From Linnemannia elongata (Eukaryota > Mortierellomycota > Mortierellomycetes > Mortierellales > Mortierellaceae): 64,000 bases of DNA. The stretch is taken from assembly GCA_036320915.1 (NCBI GenBank), contig JAXBDG010000015.1, positions 806,001 through 870,000 of the forward strand, given 5' to 3'. How positions within the stretch are numbered: position 1 is the first letter of the stretch; every line of letters starts with the position of its first letter. The position numbers and the translations under genes were made by a program. Shown in pieces: positions 9,688-21,156 of the stretch. The notes beneath the pieces were generated by a model. That model was not told where the DNA came from and ran no database searches. It was given only the letters and a program-made list of their open reading frames with translations.

Positions 9688-10478
9688 TCAGGAGTGCATC
9701 TCGGCAAACTCCAACAAATCCGCCGTGTAAACACCCAAACCCGCCCCCAAGACAGCGCCGGCGATCATTACTTTGCTGAGGAATCCACCTGGAAACCCCT
9801 TTGCGCCAATCGACTGCATTCTCGCCACATGCCCACCACCAGGGGTGTCTCCGCCATAACGCGACATCATCCTTGATCCGAACGATCGGGAGGAAATGCC
9901 CTTCTTGCGGAATCCACATACAAACGGGCCGATGTAGATTAGGAGAGGAAGACCGATCGCTCCTACACAGGCCCCAATTAAACCGTACTTGGGCGTACGA
10001 CCAATATGATCCCAGGAGATCTGATCCCGAAGGATGACCACGTTCGCCTTCGCCCAAAAGACAGAGAGTCGGTCTCTTATGACGCCTGATTTGTCCAAAT
10101 CGTCAACGGTTCGGTCCCAAAAGACAACCACGTTGGCCCACACAACACCTAGTTGGTTCCTGAAGACGCCTGATTTATCCCAATCGTTCATGGTTCGGTC
10201 CCAATAGACGACCACGTTGGCCCACACAACACGTAATTGGTCCTTGATGACACCTGGTAGGTTCCAATCATTAACGAGTAGGTCCCAAATGCCGACAAAG
10301 GCAGTCCAGGTGGTACCGAGGAGGTCGCCAGCGCCGCATAAGACGTCAGCGATCGTAACTTAATTTGCTTTTTGTTAGTGAAGTTGGGTTTTGGAATGCA
10401 ATAGCATGTATTCTTGTATGAAATGGGCAAATAAAATTCCGTTGAGCGTTAAAAGAGTTATTGGATAGACATACCCAT
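9688..10478 (-). CDS. IFI6/IFI27-family protein, copy B, with expanded Trp repeat
   Basis: Exon 1 is 10478-10475 (ATG plus G) and exon 2 is 10358-9688, with a 116-nt intron (GTATGT...TTAAG). The protein has about 224 residues, longer than its sisters because the N-terminal heptad region contains a duplicated 28-residue (84-bp) unit with the pattern WANVVVFWDRT, DWDKSGV, NQLGVV. The Ifi-6-16-like core is present (GLIGACVGAIG, SFGSRMMSRYGGDTPGGG, ARMQSIGAKGF), but it is more charged than in copies A and C. The two cysteines conserved in A, C and D (CVSK and the C-terminal (F/Y/V)CD) are both absent. The tail ends LLEFAEMHS instead of the DVP-type end. The frame is intact. It is a probably functional but diverged paralogue. 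Confidence 0.75.
10080..10290 (-). repeat. 84-bp internal coding repeat in copy B
   Basis: Matching blocks recur exactly 84 bp apart: GACGCCTGATTT at 10081 and 10165, with a diverged third start at 10249, and ACCACGTTGGCCCACACAA at about 10128 and 10212. Each unit encodes 28 residues, equal to four heptads, so repeat number changes without breaking the frame or the Trp register. Confidence 0.85.
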
Positions 10479-11074
10479 AGTAGCAGTGGTTGTTCGGTGT
10501 AGAAGAAATAAACTGTCGTGTGGTCACCCCAAAGTCGGAAAGGGGTCAGAGAAGAAATGAAAAGTACGGAAGCTTGTTGCTCACGACTGAAGTTGAACGA
10601 TAGTTGAGAGACAATGAGGAAGTGGAATGGAGATGAGTTGGGAACTAGAGAATGAGCAAAAGAATGGGCGCGCCTTTTTTTTGAAGTGGTTGGTATTGGC
10701 ATGCAAAGCCACTTCATTCTCTTCAAGCCCTGTCCTGTGTTTTTCGGCGCCATTGAAACCAGACTCGCTACTGGAGCCAATTCAAAGGGCGAAGGCGATA
10801 CCGTGACTGATTGAGATACTTCGTGAAGAGAACCAAAGGCGAGAAGTAGACAGCACTCAAAAATTGCTTTGGCGAGGTTGGCATACCGTTTTCTCTGCTT
10901 TCTGGATCATGCAAACTTTATTTTCTGCCGTCGATCATGTATCACTTTTCATGCATTGTGCCTTCTCACCACGGAATTGCCATCCTCACCATTATATGCA
11001 CTATTTTCTCTCTATTTTCATGCTGTGTTAGTTTGCCTTTTTGTGCAACATGTGCTGTCTACTCACTCGTATTT

Positions 11075-11231
11075 GGGGGTTTCAAACCTTGACATTTGAT
11101 GGCGTGTAACCAAATGCGCCGTCAACCAAATCCGCCATCAAAATACGTCTGCTTGAGTGCTGATGTATTTCAAATACGCCATTGAAATACGCTTCGATTT
11201 GAATTGAACGATGTCAAAGTTTGAAACCCCC
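11075..11231. mobile_element. MITE (157 bp) with terminal inverted repeats and TSD
   Basis: The left end is GGGGGTTTCAAACC followed by TTGACAT. The right end, reverse-complemented, is GGGGGTTTCAAACT followed by TTGACAT: one mismatch in 21. A perfect 5-bp direct repeat TATTT flanks the element (11070-11074 and 11232-11236). Inside are several AAATNCGCC-type subterminal motifs. It is too short to code for protein, so it is a non-autonomous DNA transposon. It sits between array genes B and C, and the matching flanks of the other units lack it, which gives a natural empty site. The TSD length does not settle the superfamily. Confidence 0.85.
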
Positions 11232-11457
11232 TATTTTCTCACACTATCGAAATTGTTCCTTCCCCTCCTTCCTTTCAATCGTACTTTGGATTTGAGGACG
11301 AAGTATATTGGTAAATATTCAATCTTTATCATATCTGGACTGGGAGAAGGGTTCGGTGCCCTAAATAAAGAAGGAAATGTGGAATGGGTAAAAACGACAA
11401 ACAAATAACAGTGCACATTGAGCCCCAAGCCAAAGAAAGCAGTGTACGGTATGTTAT

Positions 11458-12081
11458 TCAATAGAGCGGTACATCGCAGAATCCATCATAAAAAAGTGCT
11501 ACGCAAGCACCCCCAACCAACCCCACAACACAAGCAGCGATCATGACATAGGGGTTGAAGCCAGCAAATAACCCAACTGCGCCGATCGATTGCATTATCG
11601 CCACAAACCCACCAGCAGGCGTGAATCCGGCATAAAACGCCATCATCATCGATGCGATCGATCCAGCAATAATACCCCCCGCGCTGAATCCAAGGGCACG
11701 CGGTATGATGCCGAGAGCGAAAGGAATTCCGAGTGCTCCATAACATGCTCCAATCAGACCGTACTTTGACACGCAACCGACTTGATCCCACGGTATTTGG
11801 TCCCAGAAGACGATCAGGTTGGCCCAGAATATAGACAGCTGGTCCCAGATGACGCCCGGTAGGTTCCAGACGTTGACGATTAGGTCCCAAATGCCGACGA
11901 GGATAGTCCAGATGACGCCGAGGAAGTCGCCAATGGCTCCAAGGATGTCCGAAATTATGTCTGTGATTTTTTTTTGTTTGTCAAGATGGGTCGTGGAACA
12001 GGTAAGCAAGTATTCTTGAATAAAAGAGGAAAACAAGAATTTGTTGAGAGGATGAGACGTTGACTGGATAGACATACCCAT
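11458..12081 (-). CDS. IFI6/IFI27 (ISG12)-family protein, copy C
   Basis: Exon 1 is 12081-12078 (ATG plus G) and exon 2 is 11960-11458, with a 117-nt intron (GTATGT...CACAG). The product has about 168 residues and is the cleanest family member. A start of MDIISDILGAIGDF leads into a perfect tryptophan heptad ladder (WTILVGI, WDLIVNV, WNLPGVI, WDQLSIF, WANLIVF), then WDQIPWDQVGCVSKY. The Ifi-6-16-like core follows (SIASMMMAFYAGFTPAGG, FVAIMQSIGAVGLFAG), then a last hydrophobic helix and FCDVPLY. Reading straight through the ATG without splicing would add an unrelated segment (MGMSIQSTS) absent from the family, so the spliced start is preferred. A TATAAAATA lies about 197 bp upstream at 12286-12278. 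Confidence 0.8.
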   Translation of the reverse strand: MGMSIQSTSHPLNKFLFSSFIQEYLLTCSTTHLDKQKKITDIISDILGAIGDFLGVIWTILVGIWDLIVNVWNLPGVIWDQLSIFWANLIVFWDQIPWDQVGCVSKYGLIGACYGALGIPFALGIIPRALGFSAGGIIAGSIASMMMAFYAGFTPAGGFVAIMQSIGAVGLFAGFNPYVMIAACVVGLVGGACVALFYDGFCDVPLY

Positions 12082-12277
12082 GGTTGCAATGGTTGGTCTT
12101 TGAAGAAAAAAAACTATAATATTGTCACGCTAACGTCAGGTAAAGACGGACGGGATATAAACAGGACGATGATGTATTTGTCGCGACTGAAGTCGAGTGA
12201 TGGACATGGAGTCAATGAAGACGAGGAATGGATATGAGTTGGGAAAAAGAATATGAGAAGTGAATGGGCTTGCCATG

Positions 12278-12286
12278 TATTTTATA
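12278..12286 (-). promoter_or_regulatory. TATA-like box of array copy C
   Basis: TATAAAATA on the minus strand, about 197 bp before the start codon. I did not find an equally good match upstream of copies A or B. Confidence 0.45.
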
Positions 12287-12990
12287 CCGTTGGCATTGGC
12301 GTGCAAAGCCTCTTTCTTCTGGGTGATACTTGCCACTTCAGTCCTCACTGATGCCTTTGTAACCAACCCTGCCATTGGGCCAATTGAACGGGCGAAGGCG
12401 TTTTCCCGAACAGATTAAAATAATTTTTGAGAGGGCAAGGAGGCAGAATCACTGACAACAGTTATTAAAATCAGCTCTGACTTGTTGGCTTACCCCTGTT
12501 CAGCTTTTGAGCGTGTCCACACCTATTTCTCCCGTTCACGAAGTGGCATTTTTTGCATTGCTATGCCATCATTTCGCATCTTCGCACGTGCCTATACCCC
12601 TGCGTTCATGCGCTGTGTTCTTTTGTTTTCTTGCGACATTGACTGTGCACACACTCGCCTTTCTCAAAACCCTATCCTCATCCGTTATTTTTTTCCTTTA
12701 TGCATCTTGCCTTTGCTTCGCTCACTTTCTACTCAATGCTTCATTGCTTCTCTATGGTTGAAGTCATGGGTTGTAGACGCTTGGTCTCTTTCTTTCGTTG
12801 CTCACATCTTTGTACATTCAATTGCTCCTTCAATCGTGCTTTTCGTCCAAGGTCTGTTTGTACAAGAGAAGTCATTTATCAGTCCAAATTGTCCGAAGCG
12901 TCAAGACTCTAACTTGGAACAAGGATATTAACCAGAGGAGGAGGAGGTACATGGGGATGACCAAAGAGCCAGAAGGAGAGAGGTATGTGT

Positions 12991-13309
12991 TCACTTGTTG
13001 AATGCATCGCAGACCCCGTCGGCACAGACGGCTGCGTATCCAAAAAAAAAACCATCCCCATAATACTACAGATGACCGCCCATGTAGTATCCCATTCTCG
13101 ATAACCCTGCATCGTGCCAAGGAAAGGAGAGCCTAGCGCACCTGAAATGGCTCCGAGCAGAATACTCTTGATCACACAACTAAATTGGTTCTCGGTAAGA
13201 ACTAGTTATCTAGGGTTAGTTGGAGTTGAATTGTGCAAGGTCTGAAGATAGTCGTATGGGAAGTGATCTTTTGATGAGCGTGAAGTGTACATAGGATAGA
13301 CATACCCAT
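12991..13309 (-). pseudogene. Decaying IFI6-family copy D
   Basis: It begins with the same 4-nt exon (13309-13306, ATG plus G) and GTATGT donor. Using the in-frame acceptor near 13202, exon 2 reads VLTENQFSCVIKSILLGAIS, matching the CVSKYGLIGA-GALG start of the core. The glycine-rich central motif present in A-C is missing, so there is an internal deletion. After a T-run at about 13042-13050 the family C-terminus (YAAVCADGVCDAFNK then TGA at 12993-12991) is in another frame. As sequenced, the open frame instead runs into unrelated residues down to 12909. The tryptophan heptad region is also lost. It is a broken gene unless the T-run length is a sequencing error. Confidence 0.65.
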
Positions 13310-14285
13310 GGTAGCTACGACGGGCAGATAAAAAAGGGAGCGTAATCGCGCCAAGGCAGGGGAGGAGACAAAGAGGGTGGGTTGGAAGGGCAGACACTGT
13401 TTGTTGCAGCTGAGATTGAGCGGTGAAGAAAGATAATAGAGATAGGGAGTGAATGTGAGTGAAAGAAAGAAAGGAACGTGTTGAGTGCATTCTTTATTCT
13501 TTTTCGTGCAATATGCAGTTGCACACTATCTTCAGTGCAAAAACCGACCCTTAAATACCTAATCGAATGCTGCTGCTTGGTTTGAAGTGTCACTTGGTTG
13601 AGAAACCAAAGGTGAATAGCCTGCAAAACATAAATGCACGGTCAGTATCAACATACGAAAGAAGTAGAAACCTCAACGATGGTAAATGAGTGAATGATTA
13701 GTATTGGCTCATGCCTTCAAAAAATCACGAACAGGCATGGTGTATTCAATACCTTAGCTCTGCATTTGATAACAAACTATCACGCGAATGTTGCAAGGGA
13801 CACTTAGAACTGTACACATGCGCAGGATCGTGCCAAAGGTAGCAAAAAAGTGAAAGCCATCTACTGCGGATACGATATCGAAGCGATTGACTAAGAAATG
13901 TTACAGTGGTGGCGTTTAGAGACATCCATGAACTACGGCGCGGAATGAGATGCCACTGGTGGTGGCAACGGAGAGTCCTAATTGCCATCGTTCCACGTTG
14001 CTCTGCTCCATACCCCCCAAAAATATTTACTCCAATTCACTTTCCCCCAAAAAAAGAGTACGGTTGTGTTGGATGCTCTGGACCCTATCTGTGAGGCTGT
14101 GCGAAACCGAGTAAGTTATGTCTGTGTCTATGTCTGTGGAGTGTGAAGTAAGAAAGAAAAAAAAAGATGCTTCAACGTGGCAATTGATCGATTTGGCCTG
14201 TGCCACGTAGTGGATTGGAGTGACCAGTTCACCTTCAATTGAATTTGACACGTTGCACGTACGATAGTCTGCACGTACAGCAGAG
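13310..14285. other. Gene-free stretch between the array and ARF1
   Basis: Upstream flank of array copy D (TATTTAA on the minus strand near 13550) followed by AT-rich sequence. No conserved coding frame was recognised. Confidence 0.4.
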
Positions 14286-14293
14286 TATAAAAA
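14286..14293 (+). promoter_or_regulatory. TATA box of ARF1
   Basis: TATAAAAA, followed after 25-45 bp by pyrimidine-rich sequence suited to transcription starts, 129 bp before the ARF1 ATG. Confidence 0.7.
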
Positions 14294-14321
14294 GCACACC
14301 CAGTCAGTCCAAATAAATTAG

Positions 14322-15900
<1,579 letters not shown>

Positions 15901-16366
15901 ATATCGGTCCTGTCTCGAGTTGTTCGTCAAGCCATTCATATCATTAAGGAAACATAACAAAGATACAAAAAAAAAAGTAATAAAAGCGAGCCAAAGAAGA
16001 CTTGGTTGTGCAAAGTAACTCCATTTGGCACTCCTTTATTATGCAATCGATAGTTCTCAGGCACCCGTGCACCGGCACGCGCCTGTGTGTGCGTGCGAGA
16101 TTGCTTCTCATGAGCTGTTCTACATAACACTCTTTCTCGTAAGTCACCTTCCGACCAGGTGCCCACTCCTTGGCCAGATCAGACGGCGAGGAATTGAGAC
16201 CCCGATGCATCACATGACTGTTTTTTTTTTTTACAAAAATGAAGCGGGTGTTAAAAAAATCGGCCATCCATCCATCCTTTTGGATCCAAGCCACTGGATG
16301 AACCTCAAAAGCGAGAAACAAACGGGCGAAAAGAATTTTCTCCTTCCTTTTCACACAAATCTCAAG

Positions 16367-18633
16367 ATGACTACGTAAGGAGACTGGCTTACAGGAAACA
16401 CCTTTACAGACGTGGACTCGATACAGGATAAGCACTGGCACTCAATGCCTTTGCTTACTACTTGTTCTCAAGGTTATGACGAAGGATGCAGCTACACTCG
16501 ACAACTCTTCTTGCACGGGGGGAAGAAAAAAAAAAGACTTCCATATCGTTCGTGGCATCATTCTTCTGAATGGGGTGGTCACCCCTCAGACCAACGTGTT
16601 CCGCCATGTCGATTCAGTCTTTTTTTCATTTTATCTCCTGCTCAGAGTTGGACGACGGTGTTTGCTGTCTCCCTTCTACTTGAGGTATTGAGCTCAAGGA
16701 CTTGCTTCACTGCATTCCTTCTGCTTTAAATTCATTCTGTGACGCATCATCAACCGACATCAGGACATTCGGTCGAGAAGAGCAGTGCAATTGAGGAGGG
16801 AATCGCACTTGAATGTCACATCGTGTTCATTCAAGTTGCAACTCCCTTCCTTCCTTCGCCCCTTCCTCATCGTTTGTCTGTTCACGGTCGTGTTCTGATA
16901 GATGCTGTCGTATTCCAAACCGTTTTTTCTCTCTGGGAAACAAACGTGTATGGGTTCGTTGTTGTGTGTTGGGCAAGTCGATCTCTGAGATCTCGATCTC
17001 TAAGAAATATTCGACCTCCCTTGCTACTGGTCTTCATACACCCTTCCTCTCTTATCCCTTTGAAGGTGTTAGATTCGGAAGGGTTCCTTTGTTGGTCCCT
17101 TTGTTCGCAGGTAACCTTTTGGGTAGGCCTGTTGAATATGAGTAGTAAGGGATGCGCCCAACTCCAATTAAAACAATTCGTCGGATGTCAATCCTCCCCC
17201 TCTCGCTTGTCAAACCTCTGACAGTTTTCGTTGTTGAGCGTACCTCCACTCCGACGCATTTCGCTCATCGCTTGAGAGGTCACCATGACTAGGACAGCTA
17301 GAGAGAGTAGCAAAATGGAACTTGGTCGGGTCGTGATGATACATTGTTTTGAGAAAATGGAGGATGGGCTGGTCCCGACTCCTTTTATTACTCATTTCAT
17401 TGTGTTCATCTCAACACGTTCAAGCTCTTTTTTTTGTTTTCTTTGTTGTTTCTGTCGTCCTCTTTTGATGTTCGAGATTGTGTTTGGGTGTGGTTGTATC
17501 AGCTCTTCATGGAGATGCAGAAGTTATCACGACAGTCCGACGAAAACAAACCTTGATCCTAATATCGGCTGTTCTTTTTTTTCTTATTTTTGACTTGTCA
17601 ACAGCACCACCCCCACCCTTGAGCACGTTCTCGTTCCCGAGACCCTCTTGAAGAAGAGAAAGACCCAGGACAAGGCTGCCGCTGAGAAGCGTGTCGCTGA
17701 TGCCGCTGCCCGCAAGGTAACCATCTCTTCTCACTTCTCAACTTACCAAAAACACAGCATCCATTGGTGGTGGCATCTTTACTTTTACAAGACATTAGTG
17801 ATGAAAAGCTATACCGCATTTCGTGGCTAGCCAAGGGCAATGTTGCTAACGTTATACCATCTTTCGGGACTGATACAATGTCTTTTTGATGCCACCACTT
17901 CTGCTGTGTTCTGGTTTACCTTCATTTGACATTCGTTCAAAGTTGTCTACAAGCATGAAAAACTAATCGTATTTCCTACTTTGTCTACACTTTCACTCGA
18001 AAACAGGCCCGCAAGGCCCAGCGCAAGGTCATCTTCAAGCGCGCCGACCAGTACGTCCGTGAGTACCGCGCCAAGGAGCGTGACGAGATCCGTCTCCGTC
18101 GCCAGGCCAAGGCCGCTGGTTCGTTCTACGTTCCCGCCCAGCCCAAGCTCGCCTTCGTCATCCGCATCAAGGGTATCAACCACATTGCCCCCAAGCCCCG
18201 CAAGGTCCTCCAGTTGTTGCGTCTTCTCCAGATCAACAACGGTGTCTTCGTCCGCTTGACCAAGGCCACCACCCAGATGCTCCAGCTCATCAACCCCTAC
18301 GTCGCCTACGGTGAGCCCAACCTCAAGTCGGTTCGCGAGCTCATCTACAAGCGCGGATACGGCAAGGTCAACAAGCAGCGCATCCCCTTGACCGACAACT
18401 CGATCATCGAGAAGTCCCTCGGCAAGTTCGGCATTGTCTGCATGGAGGATCTCATCCACGAGATCTACACCGTCGGCCCCAACTTCAAGCAGGCCTCCAA
18501 CTTCTTGTGGCCCTTCAAGTTGTCCAACGCCACCGGTGGTTACTCTGCCAAGAAGGCCTTGCACTTCATCCAGGGTGGTGACTCTGGTGACCGCGAGACC
18601 AAGATCAACAACTTGATCCGCCAGATGAACTAA
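16367..18633 (+). CDS. RPL7: 60S ribosomal protein L7 (uL30), 248 aa
   Basis: Three exons: 16367-16374, 17605-17716 and 18007-18633. Exon 1 is only ATG ACT AC before GTAAGG and joins in phase to give [21 protein letters not shown] chose this exon because it is the only upstream ATG I found with a good donor in the phase that exon 2 needs. The rest is textbook eukaryotic L7: a basic N-terminal extension ([34 protein letters not shown]), the uL30 core ([40 protein letters not shown]) and the C-terminal [18 protein letters not shown]. It is a structural protein of the large ribosomal subunit. Exon 3 codons are strongly C-ending, as in highly expressed fungal genes. Intron 1 is 1230 nt. Intron 2 holds a snoRNA. 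Confidence 0.93.
17789..17884 (+). ncRNA. Box C/D snoRNA in RPL7 intron 2 (snR39B-like guide)
   Basis: An 8-bp terminal stem AAGACATT/AATGTCTT (17789-17796 with 17877-17884) encloses a C box GTGATGA (17798-17804) and a D box CTGA (17870-17873). Just upstream of the D box, ACCATCTTTCGGG (17856-17868) is complementary over 13 nt to the universally conserved LSU rRNA segment CCCGAAAGATGGT. By the D+5 rule the target is the G of CCCG, which corresponds to yeast 25S Gm805, the site of snR39B. RPL7 introns in budding yeast host the related snR39 and snR59, so the location fits too. The D' box is unclear. The rRNA target was taken from memory, not from this window. Confidence 0.85.
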
Positions 18634-19563
18634 ATGCAATTCTCTCTTCTCCGGTTGTGTAGTTTTGCAATTTTGTGAATACTGAAATAAAAAACAGAAA
18701 AAAACTCCCTCTTGCTCATTTTCTTTTGTTGGCTGTTGACCATTGATTCATACCATGCTTTGTAATCGTTCTTCGTCTCGTTCTCGCTCTCGTGATATAG
18801 TCTTCCGAGAGGGATGTGCAACCATCGTGCCTTCGCCTCAACCATATCATCGAGTCCTTTTTCTCTTTCTGTTAAAATATGGCCCATTCGAGTTCATGCC
18901 AACCACAACAGTGAGAAAAGCGCGAGAAGTTAGCTGTCATTTTATGACTTCACTCTCGGGCAATAGTCTCTTTTTTTTCAGTTGGGCGAGATTACAAGAG
19001 ACATTGAGATCTGTATTCATGCCAGCGCGAGAAAAGGAGCGAGGACTATCAGGTTCGGGGCTGTGTTTATTTTTTAATAGCCCGGGTAACAGTTACCCAA
19101 GGTCTTCCCCCTTTTCTCCCCCCCCATTTCACCCCTTTTCTTTCTTTTTATCCCTCTTTTTTACCCGTTCACTCTTTTCGATTTTCTTACCCCTGTGTCT
19201 ATAATTCATCCTTCATAACAAAGAAAAGCAAACCACAAGGTAGGGCAAGCGCGTTGTAGATTCTTAATTAGTAAAGAAAACCTACGGAGCTTGGTTGGCT
19301 TACCCGAATCTTTTGGTCATGGTGGTTCCACCGTTTCATTCATACAATTCCCTTTCCGTTTTCTTCTCTTTCTTTGTCATACCCTGGTCATCCCATTCGC
19401 CCCCATCTCCATGAATGAAGTGAATTATGTTCAACATATTTGCATGTGGGGATGAATGTATGTATGTATGTATGTATGCATGTATATGCAGGCGGCAAGA
19501 CATGAATGACAGCATTCGCCACATCCCTTCTCCCAACCCTAGTGGGTCAAACCACACCACATA

Positions 19564-19598
<35 letters not shown>

Positions 19599-21122
19599 CT
19601 TGGCCTTCAGAGACGCGTGCAAGAGTATTCATCATTCTGGTCATGCCAATATTCAAGGGGGTTCTCTGTTCATTCAGATGCCGTTTGCAACCATACCCTT
19701 GACCTTGACTTACCCATCTACCCTACCAACCCTTCCCAACCCTATATTGCATCCTTCTTGCATCAAGCACCTCCGTCCCTCCTTTTTTTTTTCTTTTACT
19801 TGTTCTTGCAACCTGAATTCGGGCTTCTTCCCACATGTTTCCCGCATATCGGCCGAGTGTACAACCCTTACCACCACTGCTACAACATGTTGATCTGCCC
19901 TTACCTCCTGCCCTTCTCTTTTCCCTTTCCTTTTCCCTTTCCCACCATTTTTTTTCTGCGTCAATGCGAACACAACTATGCTTGAGCATTTGTTGGTTGT
20001 CCTCCGTCTCCTTTTTCTCTCTTTGTTTTCGTGGTTTTGTTTTCTTCGCCAGAGTAGTAGTAGGTCTGATCGTGCATGGACTTGCACCAACGCAACAAAT
20101 TTTCATGCAGCCGTGTTCTTGTTTCTCATCTTCATACGCGTTTCTTTTCTTTCTGAGGTGGAGGAGGCCTGTATGTCTCTGGTTTTTTTTTTACCCCTTG
20201 GATTACAAGAAAATACGACAAACTTGCCTTGCACGCGCTCTCTCTCCCTCTCTCTCTTTTTCGTTCTCCCATGACTCTCCTGCCCTATCTCTGTTTCGGT
20301 CATATTATTATATTTGTCATTGTTTCTCAGTGTCTGGGCCTTTGGACCATCTCACTCTCTTTCCCTCTCTGTCCCCTTTCGTTGCGTGTGTGTGTTATTC
20401 CAATCTGTACTCGTTTCGGCTCTTTACAATCTTTCTGGCGACAGGTCTACAAACCCGTTCGTTTGCTGTCTGTGTAAGGATGATGCTATGATTGGATCTT
20501 GTTGTGGGATGTTGGACCGTAATGCTAGCTTGCTTGGATGTACGTTGTGAGAGGAAGAGAGAGAGATTGCGTGTGTGTATGCGTTTCCCCCTGACAAACA
20601 GTGAGGAACAGAACCCCCTTTCTCCTGTCTCTTTACCCTTTTCCCTTTTCCCATTTCCACTCCTTCCCCCCACCACCACCTCCAATCCATCCTATGGTTT
20701 CCTTTTCTTTTGTGCCTCTCTCTTCTCCCGTAAAACAGCAAAAAGAGAGCTACTTTGGGTATTCGTTCTTGTCCAATGGTTATAGTTCTTTGTCATACCC
20801 ATTATTGTATTTGCCCCTTTGCATGCACCCATTGCTCCATTGACCCTTGTCCACTGTCAAATACACCCATTTCTAACATCCATCTTTCTCCTCTCTTTTT
20901 CTTTCTTTTTTTCTCTCTTTTTTCCTTTCCATCTCTCCTTCGCATTTATCCACCTGCCCTGCCTGCCCCATCCTTTGCTGTTATCGCAAACCTCTCCCCT
21001 CTCTTTCCCTTCTTTCCATCGCCCCCTGTCGCATCCTGTTCTGATCGCATATTCCCTTTTCCCTTGCGATCTAACGTTGGAAGCTCATTACTTTATACAC
21101 ATCCTACCAACCCCATTCCAAC

Positions 21123-21156
<34 letters not shown>

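Larger units (their letters stand above)
7840..13309 (-). repeat. Tandem array of duplicated IFI6-like units
   Basis: Four genes in the same orientation have start codons at 13309, 12081, 10478 and 8712, giving intervals of 1228, 1603 and 1766 bp. Noncoding sequence is duplicated with them. A TTGGCRTGCAAAGCC-like block lies upstream of the start codons (about 8910, 10690 and 12290). A GGGCGARGGCG block follows further upstream (about 9050, 10778 and 12390). A GACTGGAACRAGGGCT-like block lies just past each stop (about 7971, 9561, 11338 and 12910). The units are therefore segmental duplications, not retrocopies, which is also shown by the retained intron in every copy. Confidence 0.85.

Noticed and set aside
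12482..12931. 149-codon plus-strand frame inside the IFI6-like array
   Set aside because: It lies in duplicated noncoding spacer, and the matching spacers in other units do not keep this frame.
17325..17345. GTGATGA C-box-like match in RPL7 intron 1
   Set aside because: No CTGA D box, terminal stem or rRNA complementarity within snoRNA distance.
17947..18639. 230-codon minus-strand frame opposite RPL7
   Set aside because: It is a mirror of the strongly biased RPL7 codons; every residue of the plus strand is conserved L7.
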